Below are positions 1-6,696 of a stretch of DNA of 14,279 bases, piece after piece. The notes below the pieces were generated by a model that was given only the letters and a program-made list of their open reading frames with translations, was not told the origin of the DNA and ran no database searches. The position numbers were made by a program, and so were the translations under genes. This DNA comes from Roseiarcus sp052147395. GTDB taxonomy: Bacteria > Pseudomonadota > Alphaproteobacteria > Rhizobiales > Beijerinckiaceae. Location: contig JBKQKS010000121.1 in assembly GCA_052147395.1 (NCBI GenBank), positions 1-14,279 of the forward strand. The letters run 5' to 3'. Numbering within the stretch: position 1 is the stretch's first letter; each line of letters begins with the position of its first letter.

Positions 1-2
1 AG

Positions 3-1229
3 ACCGTCCTCGTGCCGGCGACCCTGGGGATCCTCGTCAACGAGAACGACGACGCCTCGCTGCCGCTGGCGGTGGGTTATGCGAAATTGCGCGGCGTTCC
101 CTTGCAGAACATCATTGTGCTGAACCTGCCGCTGACCATCGATGTCGCGAAGGCGGTCATGAGGAAAGCCGTCGCGGATCTGAGGAGCGCCGGCGCCTAT
201 GGCCGGTTGAAAGCGTTCGCCCTGGCGTTCCCGAAGCCGTTCCGCGTGGGCGGCGCCCAGTCCATCACGTCGGCCGTCAGCGACGGCGTCTCCGACATGA
301 CCTGGGTCGGCGCCTGCAACGGGACCGCCGAAAATCCCGACTACGGCGCCGCGCCGGGCGCGAATCTCGCCTCGAGGCCGGCGATGATGCTCATTGGCGG
401 CGCCTCTTACGCGGACAGCGCGAAACTCTTCGCCCGAGGCGCGGCGTCCGACAACACGGACCCCCCTGGGCAGGCCTATCTCGTCACGACGACGGATCGC
501 GCCCGCTCCGGCCCGCGGGAAGAGGCAATGATGAAAGCGAAACGCAGCCTCGGTTCCGAGTTCGGCGTCACCGAGGAAGCCAACGACAACTTGACCGGCA
601 GGAAGGACGTAATGGCGTTCGAGACCGGGCTCGCCAGAATCGAGGGCCTGCGAACTCTGAAGTTCAGGCCCGGGGCCTATGCCGACCATCTGACCTCCTT
701 CGGAGGGGTTTTGTTCGGCCCCAATCCGCAAACCCCGATCACCGATTTCATCGAGGCCGGCGCGACCGGCTCCTACGGGACGGTGCGCGAACCCTGCAAT
801 CTCGCCGCCAAATTCCCGGCGCCGGACAAGATGTTGGCCAACTATCTCCACGGCGACAGCTTGCTGGAGGCCTACTGGAAGAGCGTGGAGATGACGACGG
901 AGGGCATCTTCGTCGGCGAACCGCTCGCCCGCCCGTTCCCGCTCGTGGCGGCCATCTCCGATGGCCGGGTCGTCGCCCTGAAAGCCAACCGCCACACCCG
1001 CTTCCTGCTGACGACTTTGCAATCCCCCTTCGCTGCGGCGGATTGGATGTCGAGGCTCAGCCTCGCAAAGGATACCACGGTCAGTATTTTTCAGGTGGAA
1101 AGCGGTGTTCCCGTCTTCCTGGGCGAGGTTCGGATCCCGGCGATGGTCGAGAGCGGCGACGACCTCGGACAGGTGACCTTGCGCGCCGCGAACGGCTCGC
1201 CGACGCCCATCCTCGGGGTGATGAAATGA
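3..1229 (+). CDS. TIGR03790 family protein, 5' end outside the window
   Basis: Uncharacterised protein; no reaction is known to me for this family. The frame is open to the left edge. The codons before the first possible start (GTG at 12) read T-V-L and fit the family's first beta strand, so the true start, probably with a signal peptide, lies upstream. Family-like segments are visible: the opening strand LGILVNENDDASLPLAVGYA with KLRGVP after it, a central ADHLTSFGG (about residues 224-232 counted from the GTG), ATGSYGTVREPCN (about 249-261), and EAYWKSVEMTTEGIFVGEPLARPF near residues 287-310. The last 90 residues look like a beta-rich tail. It ends 103 bases before the stop of the convergent efflux gene. 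I recognise the family by motif memory only. Confidence 0.75.
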   Translation, partial: TVLVPATLGILVNENDDASLPLAVGYAKLRGVPLQNIIVLNLPLTIDVAKAVMRKAVADLRSAGAYGRLKAFALAFPKPFRVGGAQSITSAVSDGVSDMTWVGACNGTAENPDYGAAPGANLASRPAMMLIGGASYADSAKLFARGAASDNTDPPGQAYLVTTTDRARSGPREEAMMKAKRSLGSEFGVTEEANDNLTGRKDVMAFETGLARIEGLRTLKFRPGAYADHLTSFGGVLFGPNPQTPITDFIEAGATGSYGTVREPCNLAAKFPAPDKMLANYLHGDSLLEAYWKSVEMTTEGIFVGEPLARPFPLVAAISDGRVVALKANRHTRFLLTTLQSPFAAADWMSRLSLAKDTTVSIFQVESGVPVFLGEVRIPAMVESGDDLGQVTLRAANGSPTPILGVMK

Positions 1230-1332
1230 CGCGCTGGGCCGGCCGCCTTCGCCGGCGCTCGGCAGCGGCGTCTCGAGCTCGAGGCTGCAAAGGGCGCCCG
1301 AGTCCGCGTCGGCCGGTCGGCGGGGGCGCGCC

Positions 1333-2883
1333 CTAGTCGGCCACCGCCGGCGCCTTCGGCGCTTTCGCGCTCGCCTGCACGCTCCTGGACGAGTGGAACA
1401 GCAGGAACAAAGGGAAGACGAGCAGCGACAGATAGGCCATGATGAGGAAATCGTTGGCGTAGGCGATCGACGCCGCCTGCTGCGTCACCACGCCGTCGAG
1501 CATCGCCAGACTGCGCGCGCTCGACAGCGCGAACTTGCCCGCGGCATCCGGCAGCCGCATCGCATCGTTGAAGGGATTGACGAAGTCGACGAGCTGGGAA
1601 TGGAAGACGGCGGTGTTGTTGACCAGGTTGGCGATCATCAGCGAGATGCCGACCGAGGAGCCGATGTTGCGGATCAGCGTCCACAACGCCGTGCCGTGGG
1701 TGCGATATCGCGGCGCCAGCGTGGCGAAACCGACCGTCTGCAGCGGCACGAACACGAAGCCGAGCCCGGCGCCCTGGGTGATGCTGTTGACGACGATGAG
1801 GCTCGCCGGCGTCTCGGCGTTCCAACGCGACATTTCCCATAACGCATAGGTGGCGGCCGTCCAGCCGATCAGCATCAGGCGGCGCTCGTCGACGCCGGCG
1901 TTGAGCAGGCGCCCGACCGCCATCATGGAAAAGAACGTGCCGATGCCCCTCGCGCCGAGCAGGAGGCCGCTGGTGAGCACGGGATAGCCGAGCAGCGTCT
2001 GGATGTAGGGCGTCAGCAGCGCCATGGTGGCGAGCAGGACGACGCCGTTCACGAACATCACCACATTGGCGAGCGCGAAGTTGCGGTCGAGGAAGATTCT
2101 CAGGGGAATGAACGGGTTCGCCGTCGTCGCGGCGTCGGCGAAGAAGAAATAGAAGCCGACGATCGAGAGCAGGCCCTCGACGACGACCTCGGTCGAATCG
2201 AACCAACCCAGCTCCTGACCGCGGTCGAGCATCAATTGCAGCGCGCCGATGCCGAGCGACAGGCTCGCGAAGCCGATCCATGAGAACGGCGCGCGATGCG
2301 TCGGCGTCTCGTCCATGAGGGCGACGATCCCGAGCGTGGTGACCGCGCCGACCGGCAGATTGACGTAGAACACCCAGCGCCAGGAATAATGGTCGGTGAG
2401 CCAGCCGCCGAGCGTCGGGCCCATGATCGGGCCGAGCATGATGCCCATGCCGAAGATCGCCATCGCCGAGCCGCGCTCCTCGAGCGGATAGATGTCGAGC
2501 ATCACCGCTTGCGCGAGCGGGGCGAGCCCGGCGCCGAACATGCCCTGCAAAAGGCGAAAGGCGACAATCTGCTCGATCGATTGCGCCGCCCCGCACAGCA
2601 TCGAAGAGGCGGTGAAGCCGACCGTGCACAGGATGAACAGCTTCTTGCGTCCGAAGCGCGCCGCCGCCCAGCCGAGCGGCGAGGTCATGATCGCCGCGGC
2701 GACGATGTAGGAGGTCAACACCCAGTTGATCTGGTCCTGGGTCGTCGACAGCGAGCCTTGCATATAGGGCAGGGCGACGTTGGCGATCGTCATGTCGAGC
2801 GCCTGCATCACGATCGCCATCAGCACGGCGATCGTCAGCAGCGCGCGGCGCAATGGGGAAAGGCCGAGATGGGCGTCAGTCAT
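1333..2883 (-). CDS. DHA2/EmrB-type MFS multidrug efflux permease
   Basis: Predicted 14-helix inner-membrane drug/proton antiporter of 516 residues, a usual length for EmrB/QacA relatives. Motifs seen: LDMTIANVALPYM in helix 1 (motif D1), GWAAARFGRKKLF after helix 2 (motif A), and GIMLGPIMGPTLGGWLTD in helix 5 (the antiporter motif C). The open frame runs 50 codons further upstream to 3033, but those residues are hydrophilic and family-unlike and cross a palindromic promoter region. The ATG at 2883, followed by TDAHLGLSPLRRALL, is the better start, although no strong ribosome site precedes it. EmrB permeases usually sit beside a membrane-fusion gene (EmrA) and a TetR or MarR regulator; neither is in the window. 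It is divergent from the deacetylase gene. The substrate cannot be read from the sequence. Confidence 0.93.
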   Translation of the reverse strand: MTDAHLGLSPLRRALLTIAVLMAIVMQALDMTIANVALPYMQGSLSTTQDQINWVLTSYIVAAAIMTSPLGWAAARFGRKKLFILCTVGFTASSMLCGAAQSIEQIVAFRLLQGMFGAGLAPLAQAVMLDIYPLEERGSAMAIFGMGIMLGPIMGPTLGGWLTDHYSWRWVFYVNLPVGAVTTLGIVALMDETPTHRAPFSWIGFASLSLGIGALQLMLDRGQELGWFDSTEVVVEGLLSIVGFYFFFADAATTANPFIPLRIFLDRNFALANVVMFVNGVVLLATMALLTPYIQTLLGYPVLTSGLLLGARGIGTFFSMMAVGRLLNAGVDERRLMLIGWTAATYALWEMSRWNAETPASLIVVNSITQGAGLGFVFVPLQTVGFATLAPRYRTHGTALWTLIRNIGSSVGISLMIANLVNNTAVFHSQLVDFVNPFNDAMRLPDAAGKFALSSARSLAMLDGVVTQQAASIAYANDFLIMAYLSLLVFPLFLLFHSSRSVQASAKAPKAPAVAD

Positions 2884-2925
2884 GGCGTCGGCGCCGGAGG
2901 AGCGAAGGCGAACGACATGGGTTCG

Positions 2926-2959
2926 AGCCTCTATATTATATGGAGGCTTATAATAGCCT
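2926..2959. promoter_or_regulatory. overlapping dyad operators in a divergent promoter region
   Basis: Positions 2926-2948 form an odd-length palindrome with arms AGCCTC and GAGGCT around an AT-only core; 10 of 11 base pairs match. It shares its right arm with a second dyad, 2944-2959 (AGGCTTATAATAGCCT). The half-site AGCCT recurs at 2974-2978. The core of the first dyad contains TATAAT on the minus strand (2940-2935), about 50 bases before the efflux ATG. The core of the second contains TATAAT on the plus strand (2949-2954), facing the deacetylase. No good -35 box is seen for either. This is the layout of a repressor or activator site controlling both genes; the regulator is not in the window. 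Confidence 0.55.
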
Positions 2960-3035
2960 GCGTTAGCATCGCAAGCCTGCATTTTCCGTTTACGGCCGCG
3001 TGAGAGAATGCGGCCGATCTCGGGGAAGCGCAAAC

Positions 3036-4064
3036 TTGTCGTGGCAGCGGACAGTCATTGGCGCCGGATTTCGGGCCCTTTCGGTAACCGGCCTGCACCG
3101 CCTGACGCCGCCGCGCTTTCGCGGCCGGGGCGTCATATTGACGCTGCATCGGGTGCGCCCCTGGCGGCCGGCGACGCCGGGCTATGCGCCCAACGCCCTG
3201 CTCGAGATCACGCCCGAGTTCCTCGACGCCGCGCTCGCGCGTGTGCGTGCGCTCGGCTTCGAATTCGCCGCGGTCTCAGAGATCCCCGAGCGCCTCGCTG
3301 ACGGCGGCGCGCGCTTCTGCGCGATCACCTTCGATGACGGCTATCGCGATTTCCTCGTCCACGCGCTGCCGGCGCTCGAGCGCCATGGCGCGCCGGCGAC
3401 GCTCTTTCTCTGCCCAGGCATGATCGAGGGCGGGGCGCAGCCCTGGTGGCTGCAGCTCGAGGAGGCGATCCGCCGTCTCGACGAGGTCGACGGTTTGCCC
3501 GCTCGCACGGCCGAAGAGAAGTCGCGGGCCTTCGATCGCGTCTACTGGCGGCTCAGGGCGCTTCCAGAAGCCGAGCTGCTCGCCGCCGCGGCCGAGCTCG
3601 CCGCCCGGGCGCGCGTCCCCGACGCGGAGCTGCGGGAAGGCCTGTTCCTCGACTGGCCGGCGTTGCAGGCGCTCGCCCGCCGGCCCCGGCTCGACTTCGG
3701 CGCGCACGGCATGCGTCACCTGCGCCTCGCGCAATGGCCCGCGGACGTCGTCCGTGAGGAAATGGCTCGCTCCCGAGCGGCGATCGCGGCGCGGCTCGGG
3801 CGCACGGTCTCGACCTTCTGCTATCCCGTCGGCGACCGCACCAGCGCGGCGCGGCGCGAATTCGAGCTCGCCAGGGAGCTCGGCTTCGCCGTCGCGGTGA
3901 CGACCCGGCCCGGGTTGCTGTTTGCCGAGCATGCCGAACATCTGACGGCGCTGCCGCGGGTCTCGGTCAACGGTCTCTGGCAGGACGAGGCCTATCTCGA
4001 CATTCTGCTCGGCGGCGGCGCCTTGGCGCTGTGGAACCGCGGCCGGCGCCTCGACGTCGAGTGA
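3036..4064 (+). CDS. polysaccharide deacetylase family protein (NodB-like, CE4)
   Basis: Probable metal-dependent carbohydrate de-N-acetylase acting on cell-envelope or exported glycans; the actual substrate is unknown. Seen: LTLHRVRP near the N-terminus, the NodB motif 1 ITFDDGYRD with its Asp pair at about residues 100-101, motif 2 as GAHGMRHLRL with the metal histidines spaced H-x3-H (about 224 and 228), and FCYPVGD at about 261-267. The open frame begins with a GTG at 3000, but that start has no ribosome site and adds 12 atypical residues. TTG at 3036 has GGGGA nine bases upstream and gives MSWQRTVIGAGFRALSVTGLHRL, which is more like the family, so I prefer it. No signal peptide is clear. 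It is divergent from the efflux gene and ends four bases from the convergent DUF2842 gene. Confidence 0.85.
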   Translation: MSWQRTVIGAGFRALSVTGLHRLTPPRFRGRGVILTLHRVRPWRPATPGYAPNALLEITPEFLDAALARVRALGFEFAAVSEIPERLADGGARFCAITFDDGYRDFLVHALPALERHGAPATLFLCPGMIEGGAQPWWLQLEEAIRRLDEVDGLPARTAEEKSRAFDRVYWRLRALPEAELLAAAAELAARARVPDAELREGLFLDWPALQALARRPRLDFGAHGMRHLRLAQWPADVVREEMARSRAAIAARLGRTVSTFCYPVGDRTSAARREFELARELGFAVAVTTRPGLLFAEHAEHLTALPRVSVNGLWQDEAYLDILLGGGALALWNRGRRLDVE

Positions 4065-4068
4065 GCGT

Positions 4069-4284
4069 TCAACGGCGCAAGCGCCCGTACTCCATCCACA
4101 CGATGACCGGCATCAGCGGCGGGACCCAGGCGAGGCCGAGAACGGCGTAAAGCAGGGTCCGCACGAAAAGGTTCGCCTCCTGCATCGGCCGCGAGTCGGC
4201 GAGCGCCATCGCCACGAGGCAGTAGACGAGGACGTACACGATCATGCCCACTCCTCCGACCAGTTTGCGCAGGCTGCGCGACAT
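4069..4284 (-). CDS. DUF2842 small membrane protein
   Basis: A 71-residue protein of unknown function with two predicted membrane helices, about residues 10-30 (GVGMIVYVLVYCLVAMALAD) and 42-63 (RTLLYAVLGLAWVPPLMPVIVW), a basic N-terminus (MSRSLRK) and a basic C-terminal tail. This matches the small alphaproteobacterial DUF2842 family as I remember it. The start is well supported: GGGGAG lies seven bases before the ATG. It is divergent from ctaA, with 78 bases between the starts, and convergent with the deacetylase. The pairing with ctaA hints at respiratory-membrane biology, but that is inference from position only. Confidence 0.85.
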   Translation of the reverse strand: MSRSLRKLVGGVGMIVYVLVYCLVAMALADSRPMQEANLFVRTLLYAVLGLAWVPPLMPVIVWMEYGRLRR

Positions 4285-4362
4285 TTCGTGCTCCCCAAGG
4301 TTCCATCGGCGGTGGGAAGTTGATAAGCGCTTCGCCGCGCCCCGTGCTTTGGAAAATTCGCG

Positions 4363-5379
4363 ATGCCGATGCAAGAGAATGTTGCGCCCGTCCGCGCCTG
4401 GGCGCTCGCGGTCGCCGCGCTCATCTTCGTGCTGGTCATCATCGGCGGCGCGACGCGGCTCACCGAGTCCGGGCTCTCGATCACCGAGTGGAAGCCGATC
4501 TCCGGCGTGCTGCCGCCGCTGAGCGACGCCGACTGGGAGGCAGAGTTCGCGAACTACCAGAAGATCCCGCAATATGCGGCGATGAACGCCGACATGACGC
4601 TCGAGGGTTTCGAGAAGATTTTCTGGTGGGAATGGGCGCACCGGCTCATCGCGCGGCTCGTCGGCGCCGCCTTCGTCCTGCCGGCCCTGTGGTTCTGGTT
4701 CCGCGGCCGGCTCAGAGGCGCGCTCGGGCGCCGCATCGCGGCGGCGACGGCGCTCTTGGCGCTGGAGCCGATCGTCGGCTGGTGGATGGTGTCTTCGGGC
4801 TTGAGCGGGCGCACGGAAGTGGCTCAGCAACGGCTCGCGATCCATTTGCTCATCGCCGCGGCGACCGTCGCCGCGCTGATCCACGCCGCCGTCGGGACGC
4901 TGGCGCACCATCCCGAGCGGTTGGGCCGAAACTTCGCCGTCGCCGCCTGGGGGTTTGCGGCGCTGGCGTTCGTGCAGCTGGGGCTCGGCGCGCTGGTCGC
5001 GGGCCTGCGCGCCGGGCGCATTTATAACGAATGGCCGCTGATGGGCGGCCGTTTCGTCCCCTCCGACGCTTTTCCTTCCCCTTGGATGAGCGCGCTAGTC
5101 GACGATCCGGCGACGGCGCAATTCGACCATCGTGTCGTCGCTTATCTCGTGCTCGCGGGCGCCCTCGCCCTGGCGGTTGCGGCGCCGGATTCTACGCGCG
5201 CGGCGTTGCGCGGCCGCATTCTGGCGGCAGTTGCGCTCATCCAGGTCGGGCTCGGCATCGTCGCCTTGCTCTATATCGTGCCGCTCACTGCGGCGCTTGC
5301 GCATCAGGCTTTCGCGCTCGTCCTTTTTGGCCTCGCCGTCGCTCACGCCAGCGCGTCGCAGCGCGACCGCGCGGCGTGA
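4363..5379 (+). CDS. ctaA: heme A synthase, COX15/CtaA type
   Basis: Inner-membrane enzyme that oxidises the C8 methyl of heme O to the formyl of heme A for aa3-type cytochrome oxidases. It has 338 residues with eight predicted helices, the size of the alphaproteobacterial COX15 form. Seen: IIGGATRLTESGLSITEWKPISG (about residues 26-48), EWAHRLIARLVG with His93, HLLIAAATVAALIH (His161, His174), NEWPLMGGRFVPSD in the loop after the sixth helix, FDHRVVAYLVL with His256, and LAHQAFALVLF with His314. The paired histidines in the two half-bundles are the expected heme ligands. A weak GGA precedes ATG 4363; the ATG two codons on (4369) is an alternative start. No ctaB or ctaCDE gene is present, so this is a solitary ctaA. 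It ends four bases from the convergent channel gene. Confidence 0.97.
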   Translation: MPMQENVAPVRAWALAVAALIFVLVIIGGATRLTESGLSITEWKPISGVLPPLSDADWEAEFANYQKIPQYAAMNADMTLEGFEKIFWWEWAHRLIARLVGAAFVLPALWFWFRGRLRGALGRRIAAATALLALEPIVGWWMVSSGLSGRTEVAQQRLAIHLLIAAATVAALIHAAVGTLAHHPERLGRNFAVAAWGFAALAFVQLGLGALVAGLRAGRIYNEWPLMGGRFVPSDAFPSPWMSALVDDPATAQFDHRVVAYLVLAGALALAVAAPDSTRAALRGRILAAVALIQVGLGIVALLYIVPLTAALAHQAFALVLFGLAVAHASASQRDRAA

Positions 5380-5383
5380 GGGG

Positions 5384-6169
5384 TCACTCCCGGCTCGCGC
5401 GGCTGCGCGCCTCCAGGCTCGCCGCGATGGCGTCGAGCTTGCGTTCCAGCCGTTCGAGCCGCTCGCGCTCCTCGAGCACATGCTCGCGGTCGAACTCCTC
5501 CTTCAGCGCGGCGACGATGACGGCGATGAACATGTTCAAGAGGCCGAAGCTCGCGACCACGATGAACGCGGCGAACAAAGGCGCCGTCCAGGGCAGCGTC
5601 GCCAACACCGCCTCGCCTTCGAGGTTCGACCCGAGGGTCACCATGATCGAATAGAGATGCGCGGCCGAGCGCGGCAGCGAGCCGTAATGCGCGGGATCGA
5701 CGTCGCGGAACAGGTTCGTCGCGATGATCGCGAAGCTGTAGAACACCACCGCCAGCACCAGGAACGCGGCGGTCATGTCGCGGAGCGCTCCGAGCAGCGC
5801 ATCGACGGTCGCGCGGCCGCGCGGCAGGAACGAGACGAGGCGCAGCACGCGCACCACCCTGAGCACCCGGAACGCCGAGAGAAAGCCGATGTTGGGCGCG
5901 ATCGAAACGAGCGTGACCCCGATGTCGAAAACATCCCAGCCCGACCGCAGCACGCGGCGGCCCTCGACAGCGATGAGGATCGCGACATCGAGGGTCAGCA
6001 GCGCCAGCAGCGCCCGGTCGGCGATTTCCAGCCCGGCGGCGAGCCGCGACCCCTCGGGCGCCTCGGTGAGGGCGCCGAGCACGACGGAATTGACGAGGAT
6101 CGCCGCGCCGACGCCGAGGCGCCAGGACCGCGAACCGCGCAGCACGGTGAGCGACCCCATGACCGACAT
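5384..6169 (-). CDS. one-domain voltage-gated-type ion channel (ion transport protein family)
   Basis: A 261-residue inner-membrane channel subunit expected to form tetramers, like NaChBac-type proteins. Segments by eye: S1 about 16-38, S2 43-68, S3 76-92, S4 95-115 with four arginines at every third position (R101, R104, R107, R110), S5 124-152, pore loop 163-190, S6 194-222 (FGLLNMFIAVIVA), then a highly charged coiled coil 225-258 as in BacNav tails. The pore reads VTLGSNLEG where sodium channels read TLESW, so the filter glutamate is a glycine. The start ATG 6169 is supported by GAGGGG seven bases upstream; the open frame reaching 6409 encodes only Arg/Ala/Pro-rich sequence. Ion selectivity is therefore open. 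Confidence 0.9.
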   Translation of the reverse strand: MSVMGSLTVLRGSRSWRLGVGAAILVNSVVLGALTEAPEGSRLAAGLEIADRALLALLTLDVAILIAVEGRRVLRSGWDVFDIGVTLVSIAPNIGFLSAFRVLRVVRVLRLVSFLPRGRATVDALLGALRDMTAAFLVLAVVFYSFAIIATNLFRDVDPAHYGSLPRSAAHLYSIMVTLGSNLEGEAVLATLPWTAPLFAAFIVVASFGLLNMFIAVIVAALKEEFDREHVLEERERLERLERKLDAIAASLEARSRASRE

Positions 6170-6696
6170 CGCAGCGCCCCTCGCAGGAAATGAAGCCGCG
6201 TGGCGAGCCACGCCGCTGCGACGCCGCGATGACGCGGCGACAAAACCCTCTTCACCTCGGCGAGCGAAGGGAGGGCGGCCAGCAACCGGCGGCGCCGAAC
6301 CCTCATCGCCGCGTCGCCGAAATATCCGGTCCACGGAAGCGGCGCCAGCCAGCGCGCCGGGAATTGGCGACAACGCATTGCGTCGCGTCCACCGCCGAAG
6401 CCGCCGCAACGCGCCAGCCGGCAGGCTTCTGTTCTCCTAATCGGGAAAGACGCCGCGGTACACATCGATCATTCGCTGAGCGCCGAACTGACCTGCCGTC
6501 CGACTGCCTGAGCGGTCAGATGGGGATCGAGTAAACTGCCGCCGTAATTTCGCCTGCAATTCCGCCGTAATTCAGATCGCTACGGGCAGGCCTCGAGACC
6601 CCCCTCACAAAGGTGTCATCGGCAAGGCGCAGACCTTTTTTTTGCAAACGGCCGCGCCGCCCGACAAACGGCGGCGCCGAGCCTCGGAGGCATATC
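6170..6696. other. 527-base gap without a gene, leaders of the channel gene and glgP
   Basis: No convincing coding sequence: the open frames here are short and Arg/Pro-rich. It holds a small hairpin at 6198-6213 (GCGTGG/CCACGC, tetraloop) in the channel leader, paired CGCCGTAATT repeats at 6540-6572, and an eight-T run at 6636-6643 in the glgP leader. The T run follows a weak 6-bp stem (AAAGGT at 6609-6614 with ACCTTT at 6633-6638). No clear promoter for glgP was found. Confidence 0.6.
6540..6572 (+). repeat. direct repeat CGCCGTAATT x2 upstream of glgP
   Basis: CGCCGTAATT occurs at 6540-6549 and again at 6563-6572, a 23-base period (about two helix turns). The second copy sits in TTCCGCCGTAAT (6560-6571), and the same 12 bases recur at 10172-10183 in front of the cupin gene. 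The copies lie 125-157 bases before the glgP start. They could be a transcription-factor site; no known motif is recognised. Confidence 0.5.

Noticed and set aside
1230..1332. Terminator between the TIGR03790 and efflux genes
   Set aside because: Several GC palindromes are present (for example GGGCGCGCCC at 1324-1333), but none with a stem, loop and T tract convincing enough to call.
1091..2629. Long minus-strand open frame (512 codons) overlapping the efflux gene
   Set aside because: It is a frame-shifted reading of the efflux permease on the same strand, Arg/Ala/His-rich with no family features, whereas the other frame has clear MFS motifs.
3000..3035. Upstream GTG start for the deacetylase
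   Set aside because: No ribosome site and 12 residues unlike the family; TTG 3036 with GGGGA fits better, though the upstream start cannot be fully excluded.
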